A stretch of DNA of 23,652 nt from Candidatus Dojkabacteria bacterium. Its GTDB lineage: Bacteria; Patescibacteria; Dojkabacteria; SC72. How positions within the stretch are numbered: the first letter of the stretch is position 1; each line of letters begins with the position of its first letter. The stretch covers positions 1-23,652 of the forward strand of contig JALNYV010000028.1 in NCBI GenBank assembly GCA_023229785.1. Reading direction: 5' to 3'. Positions 6,954-15,900 of this stretch are shown here, piece after piece. The notes beneath the pieces were generated by a model. It saw only the letters and a list, made by a program, of their open reading frames with translations, searched no databases and was not told where the DNA came from. The position numbers were made by a program, and so were the translations under genes.

Positions 6954-7670
6954 ATGATTATTAAAAAATGTAAACAATGTAAAAATATATTTAAAGTTAA
7001 ATTTTCTCGAAAAAATAAAGCTAAATTTTGTTCTCGAAAATGTTTTGGCGAATGGCAGATTTTAGGTTTAAAAGGAGAAGCGAATCCACATTGGCAAGGT
7101 GGAAAACTTTTATTAAATTGTTTATTCTGTAATAAAAAATTTATGAATAATCCTTCTAGAATAAAAACAGGTAGAGGTAAATATTGTTCTAAAAAATGTA
7201 AACTAAATGCTAGTGTTAAAATAATAACTAAAATTTGTTTAATTTGTGAAAAAGATTTCAAAACTATTCCATCTAAAATAAAAAAAGGGAATGGAAAATT
7301 TTGTTCTAAGCCATGTTATGGGCAGTGGATGAGAAAAAATAGGCAAGGAAAAAATGCAGGTGGTTGGAAAGGTGGAATATCTCCTTTTAATGTATTAATT
7401 AGACATTCTACGGATTATAAAGAGTGGGCGAAGCTTATTAAAGAAAGAGATAGCTTTATCTGTCAAATTTGTAAAATTAGGGGAGGTAAATTGAGGTCTA
7501 ATCACATCAAAAAGTTTAGTGATTATCCAGAACTTCGTACAGTTTTAACTAATGGAATAACTATCTGTAAAGATTGTGATATTAAATTTGTTTTACATCG
7601 AGAAAAAGAATGGGAAGAATATTTTAATTTGAATTTAAAAAATAGAGGATATTTGACAAATCAAGAATAG
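6954..7670 (+). CDS. HNH endonuclease 2 with three Cys-rich N-terminal repeats
   Basis: 238 residues, paralogue of the protein at 1626-2222 with one extra zinc-finger-like repeat: C6/C9/C26/C30, C56/C59/C78/C82, C95/C98/C117/C121. HNH domain: C170-x2-C173, SNHI with Asn183-His184, N200-G201, C205-x2-C208 followed by Asp209. It therefore has the same Asn and Asp replacements as copy 1. Bases 7530-7563 are identical to 2091-2124 (34 of 34), including synonymous positions. Likely a free-standing homing endonuclease. Its last codons lie in the next promoter: the -35 box is inside the coding sequence, and its TAG stop is part of the TAGT motif. Confidence 0.85.
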   Translation: MIIKKCKQCKNIFKVKFSRKNKAKFCSRKCFGEWQILGLKGEANPHWQGGKLLLNCLFCNKKFMNNPSRIKTGRGKYCSKKCKLNASVKIITKICLICEKDFKTIPSKIKKGNGKFCSKPCYGQWMRKNRQGKNAGGWKGGISPFNVLIRHSTDYKEWAKLIKERDSFICQICKIRGGKLRSNHIKKFSDYPELRTVLTNGITICKDCDIKFVLHREKEWEEYFNLNLKNRGYLTNQE

Positions 7671-7681
7671 TGATATAAACT
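7653..7681 (+). promoter_or_regulatory. Promoter of module 4 (before tail fibre gene)
   Basis: TTGACA 7653-7658, TAGT 7668-7671. The -10 box is TAAACT at 7676-7681 with a 17-base spacer, or the better-looking TATAAA at 7674-7679 with 15. It overlaps the 3' end of HNH 2. Confidence 0.65.
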
Positions 7682-7687
7682 TAAAGA

Positions 7688-7747
7688 AAAGCAATTTAGA
7701 CTCGCACAGTCGTCTTGCCACCAATCATAATTGAAAGGTGGTTTTTT
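7688..7747 (+). ncRNA. Mini-hairpin leader RNA, module 4
   Basis: Predicted ~60-nt RNA. Mini-hairpin GACT (7699-7702), loop CGCAC, AGTC (7708-7711), 5-nt spacer GTCTT, then the terminator. Confidence 0.6.
7717..7747 (+). terminator. Intrinsic terminator, module 4
   Basis: GCCACC (7717-7722) pairs with GGTGGT (7737-7742, one G-U), 14-nt loop, T-run to 7747. A competing inner hairpin CAAT/ATTG (7722-7725 x 7730-7733) is possible. Confidence 0.75.
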
Positions 7748-7765
7748 AGTGCAAATTTATAAATT

Positions 7766-8590
7766 ATGACTGCAAAACTCTGGGAAACATCAACAGTAAA
7801 CGCATTTTCCTCAACCTTAAATGGTAGTATTACGGCTGGGGATTCCTCTATTATACTTACATCTGTTACAGGTTTAGTCGCACCTGGAGTTTTAACTATC
7901 GATAGACAAAATACTGCTGGCGATAACACTCCAACCATCAGAGAATATATCTCGTTTACTGGAATCTCTGTTAATACACTTACAGGTTGTTCTCGTGGTG
8001 TAGCTGGAAGTACAGCTCAGGAACATTCTTCTGGTGCAATAGTTGAAGAAAACTTCTCGGTTTCACACTGGGGAGACCTTCTTGATTTTCTTGCCGCATC
8101 TCATGATTCAGCAGGGAATATAGTTGCTTCTACTGCTACAATTACAACAGTAAGGGCGATTACGCATCTTAACGCTTCTGGAGCATCTTCAACCTTTTCT
8201 AATGTTACAATAGGTAATAGTTTAAACATTTCAGGAGCTTCAGTTACTGGCAATTTTCCTATAGTACCAGTTTGGATATTGCCAGGAAATGCTTCTGCTG
8301 CTACGTCATCTCTAGGAAAACCAATTGATATGCCTCAATTAGGAGTTATAGACTGGGCTAGTGTCGTGTTACGCTCACCAGTCTCAGCTGCATCTATTAT
8401 ATTTGATATCAATAAAAATGGTGTTTCAATTTTTGATGCAGGAACAAGATTATCAATATTAGGTGCTGGAACATATGCCTCGACAGCTTCAATTGCAACT
8501 AAAACTTTTAATGCAGGAGATGTTTTTACAGTTGATTTAGATGTAGGAGGTAGCTATGCGGATGCAACAGTTAAATTCCGTGCTCGTTAA
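7766..8590 (+). CDS. Tail fibre / baseplate-type structural protein
   Basis: 274 residues, beta-rich with many Ser, Thr, Ala and Gly and no membrane segment. The N-terminal ~90 residues contain the pattern VTGLVAPGVLTIDR ... REYISFTGI ... LTGCSRGVAGSTAQEHSSGAIV. This 'E-x-Ix(F/Y)TG...TGC-RG..GS.A..H..G' layout recurs in phage tail fibre and baseplate proteins. The rest looks like trimer-forming beta strands (NASGASSTFSNVTIGNSLNI) and a C-terminal beta-sandwich domain. Likely exposed on the virion and involved in host contact. It is first in a two-gene unit with the protein 3 bases downstream. No Shine-Dalgarno site is visible before the ATG. Confidence 0.6.
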   Translation: MTAKLWETSTVNAFSSTLNGSITAGDSSIILTSVTGLVAPGVLTIDRQNTAGDNTPTIREYISFTGISVNTLTGCSRGVAGSTAQEHSSGAIVEENFSVSHWGDLLDFLAASHDSAGNIVASTATITTVRAITHLNASGASSTFSNVTIGNSLNISGASVTGNFPIVPVWILPGNASAATSSLGKPIDMPQLGVIDWASVVLRSPVSAASIIFDINKNGVSIFDAGTRLSILGAGTYASTASIATKTFNAGDVFTVDLDVGGSYADATVKFRAR

Positions 8591-8593
8591 TCT

Positions 8594-9274
8594 ATGGCAA
8601 TAACATATGATACAAACTCACAAGCATCTACCCCTAATGGTTCTAGCTTAACTTGGAGCCATACAGTTAATGCTGGATTAAATAGTATATTAATAGTCCC
8701 ATTCGTATACGCAGAAAATTCCTTATTATCAGTAAGTAGTGTAACATATAGTGGGCAAGCTCTTACTCAGGCCAAGCAGTTTCTAAATACGCCAAGTGCA
8801 ATACAATGGGTAAGTAATATTTACTACTTACTTGCTCCACCAGTGGGCTCAGCTAATATAATTATAACTCTATCTGGAGCAAGCGATGGGATTGGAGCTG
8901 TTGGCTTATCTGCTTTTGGAATTGCACAAACTGATACTGTTATTGGTTCAGGCAATGAGACATCAGTTGGTTCTGGAACATCTCTTTCTTTAAATGTAAC
9001 TGCTCCAGGCGTACAATCATTAATTATTGATGCCTTCAGCGTTGATGCTGGCTCATCTGGATTAACCCCTGGAGCTTCGCAAACAGAGCATGGAGAAGTC
9101 GATACTGGTGGAAGATTAGATATGGCTGCAAGTTCAAAGATTAATACAGGTGGAGCAGATACTATGGCTTGGTCATGGACCACAGCTGGAACGGGTATTG
9201 TGATAGCAATTCCATTTAGGGCTGAGCCAGACCCAACATCAACAGGAAGTGATGCTTATACCTTTTTCATGTAA
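8594..9274 (+). CDS. Beta-sandwich virion surface protein
   Basis: 226 residues. The opening (AITYDTNSQ ... SSLTWSHTVNAG ... ILIVPFVY ... VSSVTYSGQALT) matches a widespread extracellular beta-sandwich module found in bacterial surface proteins and phage tails: 'SLTWSHTV' followed by 'VTYSGQAL'. The C-terminus ends in a short Pro/Ser/Thr tail and FFM. No catalytic motif is seen. The likely role is host-surface or glycan binding at the tail, with the protein just upstream. The gene starts 3 bases after the previous stop without a Shine-Dalgarno site, suggesting translational coupling. Confidence 0.55.
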   Translation: MAITYDTNSQASTPNGSSLTWSHTVNAGLNSILIVPFVYAENSLLSVSSVTYSGQALTQAKQFLNTPSAIQWVSNIYYLLAPPVGSANIIITLSGASDGIGAVGLSAFGIAQTDTVIGSGNETSVGSGTSLSLNVTAPGVQSLIIDAFSVDAGSSGLTPGASQTEHGEVDTGGRLDMAASSKINTGGADTMAWSWTTAGTGIVIAIPFRAEPDPTSTGSDAYTFFM

Positions 9275-9280
9275 AAAAAT

Positions 9281-9309
9281 TTGACAAGAGCATAATAGTG
9301 TTATATATT
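9281..9309 (+). promoter_or_regulatory. Promoter of module 5 (before second Ser-Pro gene)
   Basis: TTGACA 9281-9286, 17-base spacer, TATATT 9304-9309. TAGT at 9296-9299. It begins 6 bases after the upstream stop. Confidence 0.8.
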
Positions 9310-9315
9310 AGTATT

Positions 9316-9377
9316 ACAAGTTAATTTTGCGGAGAAACCGCGTTTAACCATCCAAATTATTAAGGATGGTTTTTTTA
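9316..9377 (+). ncRNA. Mini-hairpin leader RNA, module 5
   Basis: Predicted ~62-nt RNA. Mini-hairpin GCGG (9329-9332), loop AGAAA, CCGC (9338-9341), 4-5 nt spacer (GTTT/A), then the terminator. Confidence 0.65.
9346..9377 (+). terminator. Intrinsic terminator, module 5
   Basis: AACCATCC (9346-9353) pairs with GGATGGTT (9364-9371), 10-nt loop, T-run through 9376. The ATG follows at 9383. Confidence 0.8.
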
Positions 9378-9382
9378 TTATC

Positions 9383-10000
9383 ATGACAGCAAATTTTCAA
9401 CAGAATTGGAATAATTTATCAGATAGGGCCAAGATGGCCTGGTTTGATGCTATGAATAAGGCTGTTTATAAAGTGGAAGCGGAGGCAACTGCATCTGCAA
9501 GTCCAAGTATTAGTCCATCGGCTTCAGAAAGTAGAAGTCCAAGTAGTAGTCCAAGTATTTCACCATCAGCTAGTGAATCGATATCACCCTCTGTTAGTAT
9601 TTCAGCAAGTCCATCTATTTCACCAAGTGCAAGTGAAAGTATTTCACCAAGCATTTCACCATCAGCTTCGGCAAGTAGAAGTCCAAGTAGAAGTCCAAGT
9701 AAGAGTGGAAGTGCAAGTGCAAGTATAAGTCCATCTATTTCACCTAGTGCAAGTGCAAGTATTAGTCCATCAGATTCAGCTAGTGCAAGTCCAAGTATAA
9801 GTCCATCGGCTAGTGCATCAATAAGCCCTTCAACATCAACTAGTGCAAGTCCAAGTATTAGTCCAAGTAGCAGTTTGAGTCAAACACCTAGTGCAAGTGC
9901 ATCTATTAGCCCATCGGCTTCAGCATCTGCAAGTCCATCTATTAGTCCATCAGCATCTGATAGTGTAAGTCCAAGTATCTCTCCAAGTTGGAGTAATTAA
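9383..10000 (+). CDS. Ser-Pro repeat protein, complete short form
   Basis: 205 residues. The first ~36 residues are an ordinary helical segment ([20 protein letters not shown]). The remainder is [11 protein letters not shown] repeat, as in the gene at 1-1509, again with mixed TCN and AGT serine codons but less regular at DNA level. It ends WSN, without the aromatic tail of the first protein. The N-terminal segment could be the attachment domain and the repeat an extended stalk; this is inference. It follows module 5 and precedes a small unknown gene by 5 bases. Possible functions are a virion fibre, linker or decoration. Confidence 0.8.
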   Translation: MTANFQQNWNNLSDRAKMAWFDAMNKAVYKVEAEATASASPSISPSASESRSPSSSPSISPSASESISPSVSISASPSISPSASESISPSISPSASASRSPSRSPSKSGSASASISPSISPSASASISPSDSASASPSISPSASASISPSTSTSASPSISPSSSLSQTPSASASISPSASASASPSISPSASDSVSPSISPSWSN

Positions 10001-10005
10001 ATAAT

Positions 10006-10395
10006 ATGAATCCTAATATATCAGCAATGATGCAATCGTTACAAGGAGCACCAGAAGGCGCGCCAACTGGTGGTCTTTCTGATGGAAATCCGTTTGCGGG
10101 ATTAATTAAGGGGTTTAAACCTGCAGGACAAGAACAAGCGCCAGTTCAGGCACCACAAGCACCTAGTCAGGGAACGCCTGCGGGTATGGAAGAAAACCAA
10201 CTTCAACAGGGAGTAAATACGGGGACAACAAAACCGCTCCTTTCTGCTCTTCAAGGTTTACATGCTTATATTGCAGAATCACAAGACCCACAAGAGATTA
10301 GAATAGCAAGAAATATTATCGCGCTTCTTTCTCAATTAATACAAAGAGACCAATCACAACAAGAAGCAAGATTGCCAAAAGGAGGAGGACAATAA
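10006..10395 (+). CDS. Small Gln/Pro-rich unknown protein
   Basis: 129 residues, not recognised. Residues 1-70 are rich in Gly, Pro, Gln and Ala and look disordered (PVQAPQAPSQGTPAG). Residues 78-120 should form helices (LLSALQGLHAYIAES ... IARNIIALLSQLIQRD). It ends GGGQ. No signal, membrane segment or catalytic motif. It begins 5 bases after the Ser-Pro gene without a clear Shine-Dalgarno site, so it is probably made with it. A virion assembly, chaperone-like or minor structural role would suit its place between fibre genes and internal proteins, but the sequence does not show it. Confidence 0.65.
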   Translation: MNPNISAMMQSLQGAPEGAPTGGLSDGNPFAGLIKGFKPAGQEQAPVQAPQAPSQGTPAGMEENQLQQGVNTGTTKPLLSALQGLHAYIAESQDPQEIRIARNIIALLSQLIQRDQSQQEARLPKGGGQ

Positions 10396-10418
10396 AATTA
10401 TTGTTACAACAGTAATTT
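10395..10418. other. Imperfect palindrome after the 10006 gene
   Basis: 10-bp stem (10395-10404 x 10409-10418, one G-U) with loop TACA, A/T-rich and without a long T-run. It may be a weak terminator, mRNA 3' end or protein site. It does not resemble the six module terminators. Confidence 0.35.
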
Positions 10419-10443
10419 ACAAAGACTAATTCAGCAGATTTAT

Positions 10444-10472
10444 TTGATACAATAGTTTCTAACATATATATA
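10444..10472 (+). promoter_or_regulatory. Possible weak promoter before the 10513 gene
   Basis: TTGATA 10444-10449, 17-base spacer, TATATA 10467-10472 in a very A/T-rich gap. It has no TAGT at the module position and no terminator hairpin follows, so it is not one of the six modules. Confidence 0.4.
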
Positions 10473-10512
10473 TTATATCACAAAATAAGCGAAAAGTCAA
10501 GACCTAAAATAT

Positions 10513-11778
10513 ATGACAACACCAATACCAGTACCAGAATTTAATTTAACTTCACAATGGGGAGCTGCGCCAAGCGGAAGCTCTGGTGTTCCTGTTGGAG
10601 CTTCTTATGGTAGCGCTATACCAGGAACATCTACAACGGGAATGTATCCTGTAAGAGATGCTAATTATGTACAACCATATCTTTCTCAACCAACAATTGC
10701 AGTTAAAGATGCATCAACTGTTCAGGGTTCTCCAAGTGGTACTTTTGGTGTTTTAGCATCTGACCGAAATAAAATAAACCAACAAACTGTTGATAAAGGT
10801 AGTGGCCCAGGTTATTCAGGTAATACTGTAAATCAAACAGTTGGCGCTCCAGGCGGTGGCTCTTATCGATGGGATGGTTCTCAATGGGTTTATCAAGCAC
10901 CAAGTGGCGACAATGGTGTTTCTGCTTCTGATATTTCTGATGCTTATGCACCAGCCATTGCTGCTTTACAAGGTTATATTGATGCTGCAAATACAGGAGC
11001 AACTGAGGACACAACTAATCTTAATACAAGAGTAGCTAATCAATCAGGGCAATTAGACGTACAACAGGGTGAACTATTAGGAGATACAGCAATAGAGCAA
11101 AATAAATTTAATGATAGCTTAAGGTCTGCCCTAGAAGATGCAATTAGAGCTTATAATGCTTTAGCTCAACAGGGAAATGCAAGATTTGGTAGAGGTAATT
11201 CTGCGGGTGGAGCAGTTGGCGAATTAGCTAGTCAAGAATTCTTTAGACAACAGGGTGCTGTTGGAAAACAACAAACTTCTGGAGATTTACAGTTTGAAGG
11301 GGAAAGAACTAAAATTAAAAACTTTGTAGCAAAAGGGAAACAAGATTTAGATATGTATAAAAATGAAGCTATTACTGAAATCCAAAAAGGATTAAGAGAA
11401 ACTCTTGCTGATATTGAATCCAGAAAAGGCGATATTGAAACAAATAAAACAAGAGATAGAATAGCGGCATTACAAAACGCAAAAGAAACTGCACAAAGAG
11501 TTTCTGAAGCAAATACAACATTCAGACAGAACTTAATTACAACTGCTATATCTAACATGCAAAGTGTTCTAGGTAGGGTATTAACGCCAGCAGAAATTAA
11601 AGTTCAGGTTCAAGAACTAAACAACATATTTGCTGATTCACAGGGAAATCTAATAACAATGGCAACTCCAGCATCTAGAGCACTTAGAAATGTTAATGCT
11701 AAAAGTGAAGATGAATTAGATAACGCGGGATTGATGATTAATTCAAATGTTCCAGAATTAAACCCTAATACTGCTTAA
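10513..11778 (+). CDS. Coiled-coil protein, probable internal virion component
   Basis: 421 residues, no family recognised. Residues 1-150 are Gly, Ser and Pro rich and probably disordered. From about 155 to 350 it is strongly helical with long coiled-coil stretches (AALQGYIDAANTG, NKFNDSLRSALEDAIRAYNAL, the DLDMYKNEAITEIQKGLRET region, NKTRDRIAALQNAKETAQ). In the middle is a Gly-rich turn, ARFGRGNSAGGAVGE. No membrane segment or enzyme motif. Its place just before a metallopeptidase and a giant polyvalent protein, and its helical make-up, fit ejected or core virion proteins of podoviruses; that is inference. The start at 10513 has no Shine-Dalgarno site. A 15-codon ORF follows its stop by 1 base. 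Confidence 0.65.
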   Translation: MTTPIPVPEFNLTSQWGAAPSGSSGVPVGASYGSAIPGTSTTGMYPVRDANYVQPYLSQPTIAVKDASTVQGSPSGTFGVLASDRNKINQQTVDKGSGPGYSGNTVNQTVGAPGGGSYRWDGSQWVYQAPSGDNGVSASDISDAYAPAIAALQGYIDAANTGATEDTTNLNTRVANQSGQLDVQQGELLGDTAIEQNKFNDSLRSALEDAIRAYNALAQQGNARFGRGNSAGGAVGELASQEFFRQQGAVGKQQTSGDLQFEGERTKIKNFVAKGKQDLDMYKNEAITEIQKGLRETLADIESRKGDIETNKTRDRIAALQNAKETAQRVSEANTTFRQNLITTAISNMQSVLGRVLTPAEIKVQVQELNNIFADSQGNLITMATPASRALRNVNAKSEDELDNAGLMINSNVPELNPNTA

Positions 11779-11845
11779 TATGAAAAATACTCTTAGTAAA
11801 AAAAAAATTCTTCTTAATAACTTCTAATAACAGAAAGGGGGCAAA

Positions 11846-12919
11846 ATGGCTGTAAAAAAATCTGCCGTAGATTCCTTTTTTGAATTTGTTCAGAAACCCT
11901 TAAGCAATGTTTTTAACAAGTTTTCTGTCGGAGTTAATAACCCACTCCCTCAACCATTTGATATTAATTCTGTTGTAAAAAATAAAGTTAAAAACTCTGT
12001 TCAAAGTTTTCCTTTTGATTTAAAAACAAGCGTACGTTCAAATCCTCCTGTCGGCGCACTTTCTGTTGACACTAAAAAACTAAATAAACAATTTAATCAA
12101 GATATGCAAACATATCAAAAAGCTTCTCCTGTCGGCAAATTAGGACTTGAAAATATTTTAGGTGAAGGCTCTGAAAACCCCTTAACTAAAGGGGCAAGTG
12201 GACAATTTAAACCATACATTAGAGATACCTCTCCTGCTCCCAAGTCTGACCCATCTCTTGAAAGAATTAAAATGAAAGTTTTAAGCAATCCAAATTTAAC
12301 GCCTGCAGCTAAAAATTATCTTTCAAAAATCCCTGTTTCTTTTGAAAAATATCGACCAAATAAAGAGGGAAGAGTACCAGCTGGTGCTTCCTATGGCTCA
12401 TCAGATAATGGAATAGTTTATGCTCAAAATCCTTATATTACGATATCTGATAAATTTAAAAATCCACCTAGTATGGTTGGGATTGACCCTTTTAAAACAC
12501 CAGAAGAAGCGGCAATATATAAAAAACAAGCGATTGCTGAACAAACAAAAGCATTAGAAACCGTAATTGTTCATGAATTAAATCATCAGGCGCCTCGCCT
12601 AGTTCCAGTTGAGTTGTTTCATCCAAAGAATAAGGTTATAATAGACCAATATGTACAAAGATGGGGCGAAAAATATATGAAAAATCCTGGTTATTTAGTC
12701 GAAGAGATGTTTGCAGAACAAGCTTTACCGCCTGCATATTATTATCATGTTTTTAAATCTATAAATCCAAAAGCTAGTCAGCAAGATTTTGTCGGATATC
12801 TAAAATCATTTTTTATAAATAAAATTAATACACCAGCACCAGTAGTACAAAATATAGGAGGTCGCCCTACGTCTCGTACTATCGTGCCAAATTCAGGAGG
12901 ACAAATAATACAACCATAA
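11846..12919 (+). CDS. Predicted zinc metallopeptidase, virion-associated
   Basis: 357 residues. Residues 1-160 are low in structure. A compact domain follows with HELNH at 243-247 (HExxH zinc-binding and catalytic site). A Glu-rich helix with E286/E287 and E291 about 40 residues later could give the third ligand. The segment PAGASYGSSDNGIVYAQNPYITI (about 178-200) precedes it, as in peptidase domains carried on phage internal proteins. Activity on a host or virion protein is possible but not shown. A good Shine-Dalgarno site (AAAGGGGG) lies a few bases before the ATG. The stop is 1 base from the start of the 2321-residue protein, which has its own HExxH site, so two putative metallopeptidases are co-expressed. 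Confidence 0.65.
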   Translation: MAVKKSAVDSFFEFVQKPLSNVFNKFSVGVNNPLPQPFDINSVVKNKVKNSVQSFPFDLKTSVRSNPPVGALSVDTKKLNKQFNQDMQTYQKASPVGKLGLENILGEGSENPLTKGASGQFKPYIRDTSPAPKSDPSLERIKMKVLSNPNLTPAAKNYLSKIPVSFEKYRPNKEGRVPAGASYGSSDNGIVYAQNPYITISDKFKNPPSMVGIDPFKTPEEAAIYKKQAIAEQTKALETVIVHELNHQAPRLVPVELFHPKNKVIIDQYVQRWGEKYMKNPGYLVEEMFAEQALPPAYYYHVFKSINPKASQQDFVGYLKSFFINKINTPAPVVQNIGGRPTSRTIVPNSGGQIIQP

Positions 12920-12920
12920 T

Positions 12921-15900
12921 ATGAGTATATTAGACCAATTTCGTCAAGCAATACAGGGAATGAATATGGGTTTCCAAAACACCGTTGTAAAACCTGCTCA
13001 AAAAGCAATATATAATTTTGGTGTTCAAAATCCACAAGTTACCAGTCAATTATTAAGAACTACACAACCAGTTCGACAGCAACCAGTTCAGCTTAAACCA
13101 TTTCAATCACAACCAATACAATCTAATCCTATTAGATTACAACCCTTTGGACAGAATAGCGCGCCTTCTGCTTCCCTAAGATTAAAACCAATTCCAATTG
13201 TATCTAAGCCAATTGATGTTCAACAATTACAGTCTCAGATGAAACCAAAAGTAAATCCAATATTAGACACTATTCCAGCCTCTTTAAAATTAGGAAAAGC
13301 AAATGTTAAAGGTGGTAGTGCAAATGTTGCCAACTTATTGCTTAAAACTACATTAGATAGACCATTGGATGAAGCTAGTTCAGGTCGTACTGCCTTAAGA
13401 TTAATGGGTCTTGATTTAAACAAATTATTACCAAGAGAATTGGGTGGGCAAAAGAAAACGATGAGGGATTTGTTAATGGAACAAAATCCTGAAGCTATAA
13501 AAAATCTTGAAAAACCATTACAGGATTTGTATAATTCAGCCTCAGAAGATTATAAAAAAGGTCAAGAAATGGCTAGTAAAATTGATGTAGGAGCTACTGG
13601 TGACTGGGCTAAAGATTTAACAAATCCAGCATATATTGCTAAGGCTTTAACTCTAAATGCTCCAAGTTTTGCAACCAGTATTTTAACTACGGCTGCTGTT
13701 ACGTTTCTTACTAAAAATCCAATGATTGGACTTACTGCGGGTTATGGTAGTTCTTATGTACAAAATAGTGGTGATGTGTATTTAGAAGCTAAGAATTTGG
13801 GAGCGAATGAACAGACAGCGCGTGAAACTGCGCATAGTGTCGGAGCTGTTAATGCTATTCTAGACACACTCAGTATCGGAAAAATGTTAAAAATACTGCC
13901 TGGTGAAAAACAAGTACGTAGTTTAATAATTAAACAAATATTTAAAGATATTGCAGGAAGTATGGCTACTGAAGCAACAACTGAATCAATGCAACAGCTT
14001 ATTCAAAATTCAGCAGCAAAAGTATATTATGACCATCAAAGAGATTTGTTCGCAGGAATTCCAGAAAGTTTTGTTATCGGAGGAATAATGGGAGGAGTTG
14101 GTGGCGGTGGAGGAAGTGTGCTCAGCTCACAAATGGCGCCCGCTTCTGGTCAACTAAATGAACAAGCACCTATTGTAAAATCGCCCCTTTCTGGTTCTGA
14201 ATTAGAGCAACTTAGTGTAGGTCCACAAGATATAATTGCTAAAAAACCAGATATTAATACTAAAAGAGATATCTCAGTTACTGATATTTATGGTAATAAA
14301 TCAGTTATCCCAGCAGGAGAGGCGCTTACTCCTTACGAACTTACTGGTAATAAAGTTCTTCTAAAAGATGGCGTAGAGATAATTGTTAATAAGAATCAAT
14401 ATCAAAATGTCCAAAACAATGCAGTAAAGGGTGAAGCACAACCGTTTGCACCAGAATTAGAGCAGACAACTGAAACTGTTAAGGGTTTTCAAGAACCACA
14501 AATAAGAATAGAGCCTAACGGAAAAAACTGGATAGGATATGACCAAAACAATAACGTAATATTTCAATTGGGAGCTTCTAGTGCTAAAACTGCTGAAGAG
14601 GCATTAGCTATTGCTAAAGAAGATGTTAAAACAAGACCATTTTATACTAATGAAAATGATACAACCAAATATAAACAATATACTCTTCCAGGTGGAGAGA
14701 ATTATAGGGAGGTATTGATACAAGCACCAACAAGAGATAATGCTCCTTATATGCTTGTCCAAAATGAAACAGGCAATCTTATTAAAGAATTTCCCAATGC
14801 TGAAGAAGCGAGAAATTTTTATACAACGCAAGTTCCAGTACCTCATGATTTTCATATTGCTCCTAAAGATATACATGATTATTATCAATCCTCCCATTGG
14901 TCTGAACCAAATGTTTTAGCACATGTTCGTTTAAATGATAGAACTTACAATGATAAAAAGGTAACGTTTATAGAAGAATTACAAAGTGATTGGGCAGGTG
15001 CCCTTAGGAAAGACCAGAACGGCCGAGGACTTGCGGAAGGCACTGTCCCAAATAGCCCTCTTCTTAAAAATTGGCAAGAATTAGCAATTAAAAGAGCATT
15101 GCAACAAGCTGTTAATGATGGCTCTGAATATCTTTCGTGGACTACTGGAGAACAACAAGCAGCGCGTTATAATTTAGCTAAATACGTAGATAATATATTG
15201 TGGACTGAAAGTTTATCTGGAAGAAGGCTGGTTCAAATTAATCCTGTTGGCAGTAGTATGATTGAATTAGACATTAACGCTAGTGGAAAAATACTTGCAG
15301 TATCACAATCTGGTGACGCAAGTTGGATTGGTAAAAATTTAGATGAGGCTATAGGTAAAGGGATAGCGGAAAAAATTATTGCTCAACCAAAAGGAACAAT
15401 TCCCAATTCTGGATTAAAACTTGGTGGAGAATGGGCTGGTAATCTTTATGATAAACAAATTAAAAATATAGTTGAGGATATAACTGGCGGAAAAGTAGAA
15501 AATATAGATTTAAAATTACCATCTGCAGAAAATAACGCTGACATGCAATGGGGAGATGAAAATGGTATTGGGCCTTTAGACCCTAATAAGATAAAGGCTG
15601 GACAAAGGATTAGACCACAAGGACCTTCTTATATTTCTGGGGACATGGCTTTTTGGAAAATACTTTCTGTCGAAGAAGATGGAAAATTTGTCGCTACTCC
15701 TGATTTATTTGATAGACAAAATGTAAAATTAAAATCTGTATCTCCTGATAGAAAAACTAAATTATATATATATGATGATGGAACGGGTAATACTTATGAA
15801 TCAGAAGCTTCTTCTCCTGAAGATTTTTTTCATAGCTTAGAAATTTCTTTGGCAGAAACTTTTGATATTGGCAATCCTACGGTTCTACAACAAGCTCTTA

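Noticed and set aside
8824..9183. Long antisense ORFs (also near 1721-1954, 2500-2787, 6929-7261, 9466-9654, 11232-11558, 14604-14897)
   Set aside because: Each is the shadow of a well-supported + strand gene and has no recognisable domain or ribosome site.
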